A stretch of 64,000 bases of DNA from contig CP042279.1 of the NCBI GenBank assembly GCA_007858575.1, forward strand, positions 5,458,501-5,522,500. The letters are read 5' to 3'. The stretch comes from Streptomyces sp. WAC08241 (lineage in GTDB: Bacteria > Actinomycetota > Actinomycetes > Streptomycetales > Streptomycetaceae). Below are positions 10,042 through 21,011 of the stretch, piece after piece. The first letter of the stretch is position 1. Every line of letters begins with the position of its first letter. Position numbers and translations under genes: made by a program. The notes under the pieces are model-generated. The model was given only the letters and a program-made list of their open reading frames with translations, was not told where the DNA came from and searched no databases.

Positions 10042-11376
10042 ATGAGTCAGGCTCCTCCGACCTCCCAGGCCGTCCGTCGTCAACACGACCGCGAGATCGT
10101 CTCCTCGCCCTGCCGGCCTTCGGCGCCCTCGTCGCCGAGCCGCTCTTCCTCATGGTCGACAGCGCCATCGTCGGCCACCTCGGCACCCCCAGCTCGCGGG
10201 CCTCGCGATCGCCGCGGCCCTGCTCTCCACCGCCGTCAGCGTCTTCGTCTTCCTCGCCTACGCCACCACGGCGGCCGTCGCCCGGCGCGTGGGCGCGGGC
10301 GACCTCCCGGCCGCCATCCGGCAGGGCATGGACGGCATCTGGCTCGCGCTCCTCCTCGGTGCCGCCGTCGTCGCCCTGACCCTGCCCGCCGCGCCCTGGC
10401 TCGTCGACGTCTTCGGAGCCTCCCACACCGCCGCTCCCCACGCCGTCACCTATCTCCGGATCTCCAGCCTCGGCATCCCCGCCATGCTGGTGGTCCTGGC
10501 CGCCACCGGCGTCCTGCGCGGCCTCCAGGACACCCGTACACCGCTCTACGTGGCGATCGGCGGCTTCGCGGCCAACGGGGCGCTCAACCTCGGTCTGGTC
10601 TACGGGGCCGGGCTCGGCGTCGCGGGCTCCGCCTGGGGCACGGTCGTCGCCCAGTGCGGGATGGCCGCCGCGTACCTCACCGTGGTCGTACGGGGCGCCC
10701 GCCGCCACGGGGCCTCCCTGCGCCCCGACGCGACCGGCATCCGGGCCTCCGCCCGGGCCGGTGTCCCGCTCCTGGTCCGTACGCTCTCGCTGCGGGCGGT
10801 CCTGATGATCGCCACGGCCGTCGCGGCCCGGTTGGGGGACGCGGAGGTCGCCGCCCACCAGATCATCCTGTCCCTGTGGAGCCTGATGGCCTTCGCCCTC
10901 GACGCGATCGCCATCGCGGGCCAGGCCATCATCGGCCGCTACCTCGGCGCGGACGATCCCCGGGGCGCCCGGCAGGTCTGCCACCGGATGGTCCAGTGGG
11001 GCGTGGTCTCCGGAGTGGTGCTCGGCGTGCTCCTGGTCCTCGCCCGTCCCCTGTTCGTCCCGCTCTTCACCGGCGACACCGTGGTCCGGGACACCCTGTT
11101 CCCGGCCCTGCTCGTGGTCGCGGTCTCCCAGCCGATCGCCGGAGTGGTCTTCGTCCTCGACGGCGTCCTCATGGGCGCGGGGACGGCCCCTATCTGGCCG
11201 GGGCCATGCTGCTGACCCTCGCCGTCTTCGCCCCGGTCGCCCTGCTGATCCCGGCCTTCGGCGGCGGTCTCACCGCCGTGTGGTGGGCGATGACGCTGAT
11301 GATGACGGTCCGGATGCTGACGCTCTGGCTCCGTGCGCGCTCGGGCCGCTGGATCGTCACGGGCGCCACCCGCTGA
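10042..11376 (+). CDS. MATE-family multidrug efflux transporter (DinF-like)
   Basis: About 445 aa with roughly 12 predicted membrane segments. Family hallmarks after joining frames: LPAFGALVAEPLFLMVDSAI near the N-terminus and GVLRGLQDTRTPLYVAIGGF in the middle, and LMAFALDAIAIAGQAIIGRY. These match DinF-type Na+ or H+ coupled MATE exporters. Breaks near 10105, 10195, 10260 and 11190. It diverges from dnaB and is followed by a parS site. Substrates are unknown. Confidence 0.88.
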   Translation: MSQAPPTSQAVRRQHDREIVSSPCRPSAPSSPSRSSSWSTAPSSATSAPPARGPRDRRGPALHRRQRLRLPRLRHHGGRRPARGRGRPPGRHPAGHGRHLARAPPRCRRRRPDPARRALARRRLRSLPHRRSPRRHLSPDLQPRHPRHAGGPGRHRRPARPPGHPYTALRGDRRLRGQRGAQPRSGLRGRARRRGLRLGHGRRPVRDGRRVPHRGRTGRPPPRGLPAPRRDRHPGLRPGRCPAPGPYALAAGGPDDRHGRRGPVGGRGGRRPPDHPVPVEPDGLRPRRDRHRGPGHHRPLPRRGRSPGRPAGLPPDGPVGRGLRSGARRAPGPRPSPVRPALHRRHRGPGHPVPGPARGRGLPADRRSGLRPRRRPHGRGDGPYLAGAMLLTLAVFAPVALLIPAFGGGLTAVWWAMTLMMTVRMLTLWLRARSGRWIVTGATR

Positions 11377-11389
11377 CCCCCGCGCTCCC

Positions 11390-11403
11390 GTTTCACGTGA
11401 AAC
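11390..11403. other. parS centromere site 4
   Basis: Exact GTTTCACGTGAAAC 13 bp after the MATE stop, between convergent genes. Confidence 0.95.
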
Positions 11404-11454
11404 AGGACAGTCCGACACACGGGGAAGAACGGCACAAGCCGACGCACACGGCGG

Positions 11455-11484
11455 AAGGGCCGCACCCCGAGGGGTACGGCCCTT
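11455..11484. terminator. Hairpin between convergent MATE and rplI genes
   Basis: 14-bp stem (11455-11468 with 11471-11484) with one mismatch and a very tight loop. No long T run on either strand, as is common in Streptomyces terminators. It could serve both genes. Confidence 0.6.
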
Positions 11485-11518
11485 CCTCACTGCTGAGCGC
11501 AGACTGCCGGAGGCAGCG

Positions 11519-11965
11519 TTACGCGGCGACGACCTCGACGCCGAGCTTCGCGGCGACCTCGGGGTGCAGACGCACGGACACCTGGTGCGAGCCCAGGGTC
11601 TTGATCGGCGAACCGAGCTCGACGCGACGCTTGTCGACGTCCGGGCCACCCGCGGTCTTGATCGCCGAGGCGATGTCGGCCGGGGTCACGGAGCCGAAGA
11701 GACGGCCGGCGTCGCCGGAGCGAACGGCCAGGCGCACCTTCGTGCCCTCGAGCTGGGCCTTGATCTCGTTGGCCTGCTCGATGGTCGCAATCTCGTGGAT
11801 CTTGCGGGCGCGGCGGATCTGCGCCACGTCCTTCTCGCCACCCTTGGTCCAGCGGATCGCGAAACCGCGCGGGACCAGGTAGTTGCGAGCGTAGCCGTCC
11901 TTGACGTCGACGACGTCGCCAGCGGCACCGAGGCCGGAAACCTCGTGGGTCAGGATGATCTTCAT
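11519..11965 (-). CDS. rplI: 50S ribosomal protein L9
   Basis: Intact 148-aa L9. The N-terminal signature runs from MKIILTHEVSGLGAAGDVVD to YLVPRGFA, followed by the connecting helix and a C-terminal rRNA-binding domain. Last gene of the rpsF-ssb-rpsR-rplI operon, 18 bp after rpsR. L9 binds 23S rRNA and affects frame maintenance. Confidence 0.98.
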   Translation of the reverse strand: MKIILTHEVSGLGAAGDVVDVKDGYARNYLVPRGFAIRWTKGGEKDVAQIRRARKIHEIATIEQANEIKAQLEGTKVRLAVRSGDAGRLFGSVTPADIASAIKTAGGPDVDKRRVELGSPIKTLGSHQVSVRLHPEVAAKLGVEVVAA

Positions 11966-11983
11966 TAGTCGGTCACCCTTTCC

Positions 11984-12220
11984 TTATCGCGCGGTGGACG
12001 TGTAGGGCAGCAGCGCCATCTCACGGCTGTTCTTGACGGCCGTGGCGACGTCACGCTGGTGCTGCGTGCAGTTGCCGGTCACGCGGCGGGCACGGATCTT
12101 GCCGCGGTCGGAAATGAACTTCCGCAGCATGTTCGTGTCCTTGTAGTCCACGTACGCGGTCTTGTCCTTGCAGAACGCGCAGACCTTCTTCTTAGGCTTG
12201 CGCACAGGCGGCTTCGCCAT
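11984..12220 (-). CDS. rpsR: 30S ribosomal protein S18, zinc-type
   Basis: Intact 78-aa S18. It holds CAFC near residues 14-17 and CTQH near residue 51, consistent with a zinc-binding (C+) S18. Streptomyces often keep a zinc-free paralogue elsewhere that is induced in zinc starvation; that this is the zinc form is an inference from the cysteines. Third gene of the operon; ssb lies 69 bp upstream. Confidence 0.97.
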   Translation of the reverse strand: MAKPPVRKPKKKVCAFCKDKTAYVDYKDTNMLRKFISDRGKIRARRVTGNCTQHQRDVATAVKNSREMALLPYTSTAR

Positions 12221-12289
12221 GGTGTTTCTCCTGTGTGATCAAGAAGTGTGGGGTACGAGCCGCTTCCAGGGCGTGCCCCGAAGGGATCC

Positions 12290-12885
12290 CTAGAAGGGGG
12301 CTCGTCCGAGTAGCCGCCGCCGGAGTTCCCACCCCAGCCGCCACCGCCGCCACTGGCCTGCTGGCCGCCGCCGGAGGGAGCACCGGTCGCCCACGGGTCG
12401 TCGGCGGGAGCACCGCCGCCACCCTGCTGGCCACCGCCGGAGTTTCCACCCCAGCCGCCACCGCCGCCACCGGCCTGCTGGCCGCCGCCACCGCCGCCGT
12501 ACTCCGCCCTGGCCGCCGCGACCGGTGGTCTTGGTGACCTTGGCCGTGGCGTTCTTGAGGCTGGGGCCGACTTCCTCGACGTCCAGCTCGTAGACCGTGC
12601 GCTTGACGCCCTCACGGTCCTCGTAGGACCGCTGCTTCAGCCGACCCTGCACGACGACGCGCATGCCTCGCTGGAGCGACTCGGCGACGTTCTCCGCCGC
12701 CTGACGCCAGACCGAGCAGGTGAGGAAGAGGCTCTCGCCGTCCTTCCACTCGTTGGTCTGACGGTCGAAGGTGCGGGGGTGGACGCGATACGGAACTTCG
12801 CGACCGCCGCACCGGACGGGGTGAAGCGCAGCTCGGGGTCGTCGACAAGATTGCCGACGACCGTGATGACGGTCTCGCCTGCCAT
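12290..12885 (-). CDS. ssb: Single-stranded DNA-binding protein (SsbA)
   Basis: About 199 aa after joining frames. The OB fold begins MAGETVITVVGNLVDDPELR and continues through RVVVQGRLKQRSYEDREGVK. A long Gly/Gln-rich linker of GGGWGGNSGGG-type repeats follows. The acidic tip SDEPPF, which binds replication partners, is restored by adding one C near 12295 and ends at TAG 12290-12292. Other breaks lie at about 12510 and 12640-12770. Located between rpsF and rpsR as in most bacteria. Confidence 0.95.
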
Positions 12886-12959
12886 GGGGGAACCTCTCGG
12901 CGGGATTGCTTCTGGCTGCTGTGTTGTTACTCGGACCCGATGACCTCTGAGCTAGAAGC

Positions 12960-13249
12960 TCAGTGGGTCTCGGGACGGAGGACCTTGGTCCGGAGGACCG
13001 ACTCGTTCAGGTTGAGCTGTCGGTCGAGCTCTTGACGACCGCAGGCTCGGCCTGCAGGTCGATGACCGAGTAGATGCCCTCGGGCTTCTTCTTGATCTCG
13101 TAGGCGAGACGACGACGGCCCCAGGTGTCGACCTTCTCGACCTTTCCGTTGCCCTCACGGACGACGGAGAGGAAGTTCTCGATCAGCGGGGAGACAGCGC
13201 GCTCCTCGAGATCGGGGTCGAGGATGACCATCACCTCGTAGTGACGCAT
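12960..13249 (-). CDS. rpsF: 30S ribosomal protein S6
   Basis: 96 aa after adding one G near 13030: MRHYEVMVILDPDLEERAVS, then TWGRRRLAYEIKKKPEGIY and the C-terminal LNESVLRTKVLRPETH ending at TGA 12960-12962. As read the frame stops early at an out-of-frame TGA. First gene of the ribosomal operon, with an AAGGAGGTGGG ribosome site. S6 pairs with S18 on the 30S platform. Confidence 0.95.
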
Positions 13250-13542
13250 GTGGAACCCACCTCCTTTGGACTCAGCGGCCACGGTCGTTCCGTGGCAGGA
13301 GGGTCGTGATGCGTGAACAACGGTATCCGCCACCACTGACAGTCCCCTCGCCGAACGCGTCGGACGGGGGCACCGTCGGGATCCCGGGAGGGACCTGGGC
13401 AGACACCGGTGCAGACCGTACAGCGTACCCGCACATGCGCTTCCGGTTGAAATTCCCTGGTGAAGGGACGCAATCTGTACACAACGGATGTGGGCGGCGC
13501 TACGATGCGCCGCCTTCCGGCAAGCACGCCAGGAGGTGCCCC

Positions 13543-13857
13543 ATGGCCCAGGCAATGCGACGCGACCCCGGCCACTCCCTCTTCGCCACCGACGGCAAGC
13601 CGCACCCGCTCCAGGACACCCTGGTCGGCGTGACGCTGGTCCTCGGTGCCCTCGCCTTCATCAGCGCCCAGTTCCACAACCTCCACCTGCTCAGCTCCTG
13701 GGCGGGCCTGGTCGGCATCCTGACCGGCGGATACGGGCAGTTCATCTCCGCGACGACCCGCGAGCGCTTCCTTCTGATCATCGGACTCGGCGCCTCGGCG
13801 ATCGGCTTCTACCTCGGCATGGCCCACGGCGGCCTCTTCACCGGCGTCATCAACTAG
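13543..13857 (+). CDS. Small conserved membrane protein
   Basis: Intact 104-aa protein with about three membrane segments (DTLVGVTLVLGALAFISAQF; SWAGLVGILTGGYG; LLIIGLGASAIGFYLGM). The ATG at 13543 is preceded by AGGAGGTG. It is a recurring neighbour of rpsF in Streptomyces. No function is recognised. The 293-bp gap to rpsF holds the divergent promoters; no element is assigned. Confidence 0.8.
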   Translation: MAQAMRRDPGHSLFATDGKPHPLQDTLVGVTLVLGALAFISAQFHNLHLLSSWAGLVGILTGGYGQFISATTRERFLLIIGLGASAIGFYLGMAHGGLFTGVIN

Positions 13858-14059
13858 ACCCGGCCCCCGGGCGGCCGACCGGACCCCGCACCCCCGATCG
13901 GCCCTGAGGCCGCCACCCGGCCTCGGGGCCGGTCGGACGGGGTGCGCGGCACGTCAGGGCCCGTACAGACATACGGGGCGCTCCCCGGTCACAGTAGGCT
14001 TCGGCGCGAGAGCCGGAGCCCCTGACCGATGGGGACACACCTGCCGAGGAGCGCCCCGC

Positions 14060-15177
14060 ATGAGCCTGACCCTGAGGACCATCAGCCGTGAGCAGCATCT
14101 GGGTTTCATCCAGAGCCAGCCCTCGGCGAGCCACTGCCAGGTCCCGGCGTGGGCCGATGTGAAGACCGAGTGGCGCTCGGAGAACCTCGGCTGGTTCGAC
14201 AAGAACGGCGAGCTCGTCGGCGCCGGCCTGGTCCTCACCGCCAGCTCCCGAAGATCAAGCGCTACCTGGCCTACCTGCCCGAGGGCCCGGTCATCAACTG
14301 GTACGCGCCCAACCTCGACGACTGGCTCCAGCCGATGCTGGCGCACCTCAAGCAGCAGGGCGCCTTCTCCGTGAAGATGGGCCCGCCGGTCGTCATCCGC
14401 CGCTGGGACTCGGCCGCCATCAAGTCCGGCATCCAGAACCCGGACGTCAAGCGCCTCAAGGACGTCGAGGCCAGCCACATCGAGCCGCGCGCCTTCGAGG
14501 TCGCGGACCGGCTGCGGAAGATGGGCTGGCAGCAGGGCGAGGACGGCGGCGCCGGCTTCGGCGACGTGCAGCCCCGCTACGTCTTCCAGGTCCCGCTCGC
14601 GAACCGCTCGCTCGACGACGTCCTCAAGGGCTTCAACCAGTTGTGGCGCCGCAACATCAAGAAGGCCGAGAAGGCCGGCGTCGAGGTCGTCCAGGGCGGC
14701 TACGAGGACCTGGCCGAGTGGCAGCGGCTGTACGAGATCACGGCCGTCCGCGACCACTTCCGGCCGCGCCCGCTCTCGTACTTCCAGCGCATGTGGACCG
14801 TCCTCAACAGCGAGGACCCCAACCGCATGCGGCTGTACTTCGCCCGCCACAACGGGGTGAACCTCTCCGCCGCGACCATGCTCGTCGTCGGCGGGCACGT
14901 CTGGTACTCCTACGGCGCCTCCGACAACATCGGGCGCGAGGTCCGGCCCTCGAACGCGATGCAGTGGCGGATGCTGCGCGACGCCTACGCGATGGGCGCG
15001 ACCGTCTACGACCTGCGGGGCATCTCGGACTCCCTCGACGAGACCGACCACCTCTTCGGCCTCATCCAGTTCAAGGTCGGCACGGGCGGCGAGGCCGTCG
15101 AGTACGTCGGCGAGTGGGACTTCCCGCTCAACAAGCTGCTCCACAAGGCGCTCGACATGTACATGTCCCGCCGCTGA
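14060..15177 (+). CDS. femX: FemX-like lipid II amino-acyl transferase
   Basis: About 373 aa. Two GNAT-like FemABX subdomains: N-terminal part with ASHCQVPAWADVKTEWRSEN and, after a single break near 14240, EGPVINWYAPN, FNQLWRRNIKKAEKAGVEVV, then the C-terminal AMGATVYDLRGISDSLDETD and LFGLIQFKVGTGGEAVEYVG (the FemX LYxFKxxF-type end). FemX adds the first glycine to the stem-peptide lysine or diaminopimelate of lipid II in Streptomyces; that assignment comes from the family. The alanine-racemase-like gene follows by 127 bp. Confidence 0.88.
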
Positions 15178-15186
15178 CCGGTCTGC

Positions 15187-15215
15187 GCGCGGCACGGCCC
15201 CAGGACGTGCCGCGC
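15187..15215 (+). terminator. Terminator hairpin after femX
   Basis: Perfect 10-bp stem (15187-15196 with 15206-15215), loop of 9, starting 10 bp after the stop. AGACACCTGTCA is then directly repeated at 15234-15245 and 15251-15262. Confidence 0.55.
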
Positions 15216-15304
15216 ACGGTTCCGTACCCTCGTAGACACCTGTCACCCGCAGACACCTGTCATCCCTGACACACCGCAGCCATCAGAAAGGTTCCGGGCC
15301 GGCC

Positions 15305-16333
15305 ATGGCGCTCTCCCTGTACGTCGACACCGCTCGCTGGCGGGCGCACCAGAAGACGGTCATCGACCAGTTCCCCGGTCTGATCCCCGTCTGCAAGGGC
15401 AACGGCTACGGCTTCGGCCACGAGCGGCTCGCGGACGAGGCGGCCCGGTTCGGCGCCGACATGCTCGCCGTGGGCACCACGTACGAGGCCGCGAGGATCA
15501 AGGACTGGTTCAGCGGCGACCTGCTGGTCCTCACCCCTTCCGCCGGGGCGAGGAGCCGGTGCCGCTGCCCGACCGGGTGGTGCGCTCCGTCTCCTCCGTG
15601 GACGGCGTCCACGCCCTGGTGGGCGCCCGCGTCGTGATCGAGTGCATGAGCTCGATGAAGCGGCACGGCGTGCGCGAGGAGGAGCTCCACCAGCTCCACG
15701 CCGCCATCGAGGACGTGCGCCTGGAGGGCTTCGCCCTCCACCTCCCGCTGGACCGCCCGGACGGCACCGACGCCGTCGAGGAGGTCATCTCCTGGATGGA
15801 CCGGCTGCGCAACGCCCGGCTGCCGCTGCACACCATGTTCGTGAGCCACCTGCGGGCCGAGGAGCAGGCCCGGCTCCAGCAGCAGTTCCCGCAGACACGT
15901 TTCCGCGCCCGCATCGGCACCCGGCTCTGGCTGGGCGACCACGAGGCCACGGAGTACCGGGGCGCGGTCCTCGACGTGACCCGGGTCTCCAAGGGCGACC
16001 GGTTCGGCTACCGCCAGCAGAAGGCCGCGTCGGACGGCTGGCTGGTCGTCGTCGCCGGCGGCACTGCACGGCGTGGGCCTGGAGGCCCCCAAGGCGATGC
16101 ACGGCGTCATGCCGCGCGCCAAGGGCGTGGCGCGGGCCGGCCTCGCCACCGTCAACCGGAACCTGTCGCCGTTCGTGTGGGCGGGCAAGCAGCGCTGGTT
16201 CGCCGAGCCGCCGCACATGCAGGTGTCGATCCTGTTCGTGCCCGCCGACGCCCAGGAGCCCCGGGTCGGCGACGAGCTCGTGGCGCACCTGCGCCACACC
16301 ACGACGCAGTTCGACCGGATCGTCGAGCGCTGA
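15305..16333 (+). CDS. Alanine racemase-like PLP enzyme
   Basis: About 343 aa. Starts MALSLYVDTARWRAHQKTVI and contains PVCKGNGYGFGHE, where the Lys is the expected pyridoxal-phosphate anchor of the alanine racemase TIM barrel (cf. VxKxxxYGxG). The C-terminal region MGLEAPKAMHGVMPRAKGVA follows after a break near 16060; another break lies near 15540. Canonical Alr interconverts L- and D-alanine; this member is shorter and pairs with femX, so a wall-related racemase role is likely but substrate is unproven. The main alr gene may lie elsewhere. Confidence 0.75.
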
Positions 16334-16342
16334 CCGTCCGGT

Positions 16343-16373
16343 CCGGGCCCGGGGTGCCACACCCCGGGCCCGG
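16343..16373. terminator. Strong hairpin between convergent genes
   Basis: Perfect 14-bp GC stem (16343-16356 with 16360-16373) with a 3-nt loop, just after the racemase-like stop and before the end of the convergent glycosyltransferase gene. Confidence 0.7.
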
Positions 16374-16389
16374 GACCGGCCGTGACCGT

Positions 16390-17858
16390 TCAGCCCCGGA
16401 GTTCCCGCTCCCCGGGACCGGAACCGAAAGCGGCGTGCCGGGCCGGGCGCGCCGCGCCGCCCGCCACGAAGACGTCCTCCGCGCCGTCCAGGACGCCCCC
16501 GAGGGTCGTCCGAACCGTCCTGCCGCACCGGATCCTTCCCCGGCGCCAGGACGTCGCGCACGACCAGCACGCACAGGTACAGGGTGCCGAGCAGGTGCAG
16601 GACGATCGCGAACTGGTAGCCTCCACCGGCAGTCCCTGCTTGTTGCCGCTGGTGGTGAACGCCAGGTACATCCAGATGCCCAGGAAGTACATGACCTCGC
16701 ACGCCTGCCAGATCAGGAAGTCGCGCCAGCGCGGCCGGGCGAGGACCGCCAGCGGGACCAGCCACAGTACGTACTGAGGCGAGTAGACCTTGTTGACGAG
16801 GACGAACGCGGCGACGACCAGGAAGGCCAACTGGACGAAGCGGGGCCTGCGGGGGCCGTGAACGCCAGGTAGGCGAGGCCGATCACGGCCATGCCCATCA
16901 GCAGCAGCGCGTACAGGTTGGCCCGGTCCGGCGGGATCGAGGCGCCCGTGCGCTGGCCGACGAGCAGCCAGACCGAACCGAAGTCGACGTTCCGCTGCCT
17001 GCTGAAGAGGTAGAACTGCTTCCACCCCTCCGGCGCGAGCAGCATCACCGGCAGGTTCACGACCAGCCAGGACCCCGCGAAGCCGAGCACCGCGGCCCCG
17101 TACTCCCGCCACTTCCCGGCACGGCAGCAGAGCAGCAGCAGCGGGAGGAGGAGCAGGACCGGGTAGAGCTTGGCCGCCGTGGCCAGGCCCAGCAGGATCC
17201 CGAAGGCCACCGGGCGGCTCCGCGCCCACATCAGGACGGCGGCGGCGGTCAGCGCGACGGCCAGCAGGTCCCAGTTGATCGTGGCCGTGAGCGCCACCGA
17301 GGGCGCCAGGGCGACCAGGAGGCCGTCCCAGGGGCGCCGGCGGTGCGTCCTGGCCACACAGACCGCCAGGACGGCCGCGCAGACCATCAGCAGACCGGCG
17401 TTGGCCAGCCAGTACGCCTGCTCGCGCTCCGCCAGGTCGCCGCCGCCCGGCGTCAGCCAGGACGCGACCTCCATGAAGAGCCCGGTCAGGACGGGGTACT
17501 CCAGGAACGGTATGTCGCCGGTCAGCCGGTCGAAGTAGGGGACCAGGCCGTCCGCGAAGCCCCGCCCGGAGAACAGGTGCGGGATGTCCGAATAGCAGGC
17601 GTGCGTGTACTGGGAGGTCGTCCCCGGAACCAGGCCCAGTTGTAGCAGGGCAGCTTCTGCACCATGCCCAGGGCGAACATGCCGATGGCCACGAGGGCGA
17701 TCACCCGTACCGGGAGGGTTTTCCGGTGCCGGGCAGCGCCCGGCGGCCGTAGGGCCGCCGATCAGTTCGCTGCCCGCGGCGGCCACCTCGTCCCGGTGGG
17801 TGGGGATGACCGTCTGCGAGCGCTCCCGGGGCGCGCTCGTCTTCTGGAGGCTCGGCAT
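16390..17858 (-). CDS. GT-C type membrane glycosyltransferase (GT87/DUF2029-like)
   Basis: About 490 aa. An N-terminal cytoplasmic stretch (MPSLQKTSAPRERS) precedes many hydrophobic segments, with the luminal-loop motif HACYSDIPHLFSGRGFADGL, then YPVLTGLFMEV, ATAAKLYPVLLLLPLLLL and VYSPQYVLWLVPLAVLARPR. These are typical of polyprenyl-phosphate-mannose dependent alpha-mannosyltransferases of actinobacteria. Breaks near 17700, 16850, 16620 and 16510. It lies between the racemase-like gene and a class A PBP, so a cell-envelope role is inferred. An ATG three codons upstream is an alternative start. Confidence 0.75.
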
Positions 17859-17968
17859 GGGGGACATCCTGCCGTACGTCCCCGGGAAAACGACGAGGGC
17901 CGCCGCGGCCGGCTCCGTACGGAGGTACGGAACGGCCGCGGCGGCCTCGGAGGAGTGACCCGGTGGGG

Positions 17969-20713
17969 CTAGGGGACCCGGGACCCGTCGCCGGCCTGTT
18001 CCCGCCTGGCCTGCCGCCTCCGTCGTCCGTCGGCGTGTCGGTCGGATCCGGCTCGTCGGTGTTCGTCGGCGTGCCCGTGGGCTCCCCGGTGTTGCCGCCC
18101 GGGTCGCCCGGGTGGTTGCACTCCCAGTCCCAGATGTCACAGGTCGGCTTGTCCGGCGTCGGCGTCTTGGTCGGCGTGGGAGGAGTCGTCGGCGGGTGGT
18201 CGGGGAGTCGTCGACGGGGTGACGGACTCGGTCGGCGTCGGCGAGGGCGTCTTCGACTCGGTCACCGTCGGCGTCGGCGTCGGCTCGACGCGCCGCCGCC
18301 GAAGACGGGCTCGGCGCCCTCCAGCTTCTCCGGCTTGGGGAACTTCACCTTCGGGTCGTTCTTGACGGCCTCGGACATGTAGTCCTGCCAGATCTCCGAG
18401 GGAACGACGAACCGTGGATCGTGTCACGGCCGCCGGTGCCGTACATCTTCTCGAACTTGCGGTCCTTCTTGGTGTCGTCGTCGTCATAGCGGTACATGTC
18501 GATCGCCGTCGACAACTGCGCGGTGTAGCCCACGAACCAGGCGGACCGGTTCTCGTCGGTCGTACCGGTCTTGCCGGCCACGGCGCGCCCGGGGAGGCGG
18601 GCCTTCCTGCCGGTGCCTCGGTCGTCCACGACGTCCCGGAGGACGTCGGTGACGTTGTTGGCGATAGCCGCGCTGAAGGCCTGCTCGGGCTTCGCCTTGT
18701 GCTCGTGGACGGTCGCGCCGTCCTTGACCACCTTCTGCACGGAGTAGGGGTCGTTCTGCTTGCCCTGGTTGGCGAAGGTCGAGTAGGCGCCGGCCATGCG
18801 GATGGCGCTCGGGCTGGAGATGCCGAGGGAGAACGAGGGACCTCGCCCTTCACGAGCGAACTCTCCAGCAGACCGGACTTCACGGCGCGTCGCGGACCCT
18901 GTCGATGCCGACGTCCATGCCGAGCTGCACGTAGGGCGAGTTGGCGGACTTGATCATGGCCCGGCGCAGCGAGATGCTGCCGTAGTCCTCCTGGCCGTCA
19001 TTGGTCTGACGCCACTCCTTGCCCTCTTCGTTGTGCCAGATCTCGCCGTCGTACTTGCGGATCACCAGCCCGTTCTTGCCGGAGTAACGGCTCTTGTCCG
19101 GGTCGACGATCGTGCGGGTGGAGGCGTCCTGATCGGCACCCAGCTCTTGTCCCGCACGCCGTCCCTCATCGCGGCGGCGAGCACGAAGGGCTTGAACGTC
19201 GATCCGACCATGGCGCCGGTGGCGTCGGCGTTGTTGGTGAAGTGCTTGGTGGAGTCGACACCTCCGTAGAGGGCGACGATCGCCCCCGTGTCCGTGTCGA
19301 CGGAGGCGCCACCGAACTGGACGTTCGTGTCCGTCTTGGGGCGCTCCTTGGGCTTGATGTTCTCCTTGATGACCTTCTGGACCGACTTCTCGAGCGCGGT
19401 CACCTTGTTCTTGTCGAAGGTCGTGTAGATCTGGTAGCCGCCGCGCTCCAGCTCCGCCTCGCCGAGGTCGAACTGGGTCTTGATGTTCGCCTTGGCGGTC
19501 CTGACGAGGTAACCGATCTGACCGGTCAGGTTGGCGCTCTGGCCGGGCTTCTGGATCTTGGGGAAGGTCGTGTACTTGGCCCGCTCCTCGGCCGTGATCT
19601 TCCCGTCCTTCTGCATCTCGTCGAGGATCCACTTCCACCGCTTGGTGGCCCGCTCGGTGTTCTTCTCGGCGGTGGCGTTGGGGTCGATCTCGGGGTAGCC
19701 GGCCGGGTCGTAGTACGTCGCGCCCTTCAGCACCGAGGCGAGCAGCGCCGCCTGGCTGGGGTCGAGCTTGTCGGCGTCCGTGTTGAAGTAGGCCCGGGAG
19801 GCCGCCTGGATGCCGTAGGCACCGCGCCCGTAGTACGCGGTGTTCAGGTAGCCGGCCATGACCTTGTCCTTGTCGACCTCGTTGCCGACCTTCATGGCGA
19901 TGAAGAATTCCTTCGCCTTGCGGGTGAGGGTCTGCGACTGGTCGTCGAGGAGGTTGTTCTTCACGTACTGCTGGGTGATCGTCGAACCGCCCTGGGTCTG
20001 GCCGCCCTTGGCCATGTTCCACACGGCGCGCCCGATGCCCATCGGGTCGATGCCGGAGTCGTCCCAGAAGGTCTTGTTCTCCGCCGAGACCACCGCGTCC
20101 TGGATGTGCTTCGAGATCTGCGGGAGCTTGACGATCTGGCGGTTGGCGCCGTCGCCCGTCGCGACCATGCGGGTGCCGTCGGCCCAGTAGTAGATGTTGT
20201 TCTGCGACCTCGCGGTGTCGGCTTCCTTGGGGATCTCCACCTGCGAGTACGCGTAGGCGGACACGCCCATCAGGCTCGCCACGAAGAACAGGAACGTGCC
20301 CGCCACGAGCCGCCACGAGGGCACCCAGCGGCGCCAGCCGTACTTGTTGTGGCGCGGGTAGTCGATGAACCGCTTCTTGCCGGGCCCGCGCCCTCGGGAC
20401 CGCCCCCGGGTCCGCGCCCCCGCCACCGCCGCCGCCACCGCGCCGACCGCCGCCGGACCCGCCGGGACCGGAGCCGGCTCCCTTGCGGCGGCTGCCGCGT
20501 TGGCGGCACGGCGGGCCTCCGCGCGTCCTCCGTAGGGACGCTCCTCCCCGCCGTGAGAAGAAGGAGGCCCGTAGGAGGCCGAAGGGCCCCCGTACCGACG
20601 TCCTGGGCCGGGGCCGACCTGCGGCCCACCGGCTGCTGGGCAGCGCGCCGTGCCGCCGCGCGTCCACCCGTCGGTGGCTGCTGCTGCGGCGCTTTGCGAC
20701 GATGCTCGCTCAT
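17969..20713 (-). CDS. Class A penicillin-binding protein (transglycosylase/transpeptidase)
   Basis: About 915 aa. A basic disordered N-terminus is followed by a membrane anchor (LVAGTFLFFVASLMGVSAYA), a GT51 glycosyltransferase (AVVSAENKTFW, GGSTITQQYVKN, YLNTAYYGRGAYGIQAAS) and a transpeptidase with SxxK (VGSTFKPF), SxN (IKSANSPYVQ) and KTG (VAGKTGTTDENRSAWF). The C-terminus is a Thr/Pro-rich tail with DIWDWECNHPGDPGG. It polymerises and cross-links peptidoglycan. At least eight frame breaks lie between 17990 and 20620. The stop at 17969-17971 is the best guess; the tail is uncertain. Divergent from padR. Confidence 0.88.
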
Positions 20714-21011
20714 CGAACGACTACTCCTCGGGCAGGCGAGTACGCCTGGAAGCGGCAGTTGAGTTCCGGTCCCCCGAAATGCGCACGGCCGGGACCCATC
20801 GGAGGTCCCCCGTACCGCAGCCGGTCACCCGCAGCACTGACGCCCCACGGCGTCGCTCGGTTCCCGGTGGTCTGCATCCGCACAGACTACGCACGGCCAA
20901 AACCACCTGGAGCCGGACTTCACCCCAAATCAGGCAAGTCGACTGCTGTGAATCGAGGATGTGACGCCGGTCACGACGGGTCCACTTGTCGCCACAGAGC
21001 GGCCGTTCTAT

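Noticed and set aside
13954..15246. Minus-strand open frame opposite femX
   Set aside because: Shadow of femX; no recognisable domain, no ribosome site.
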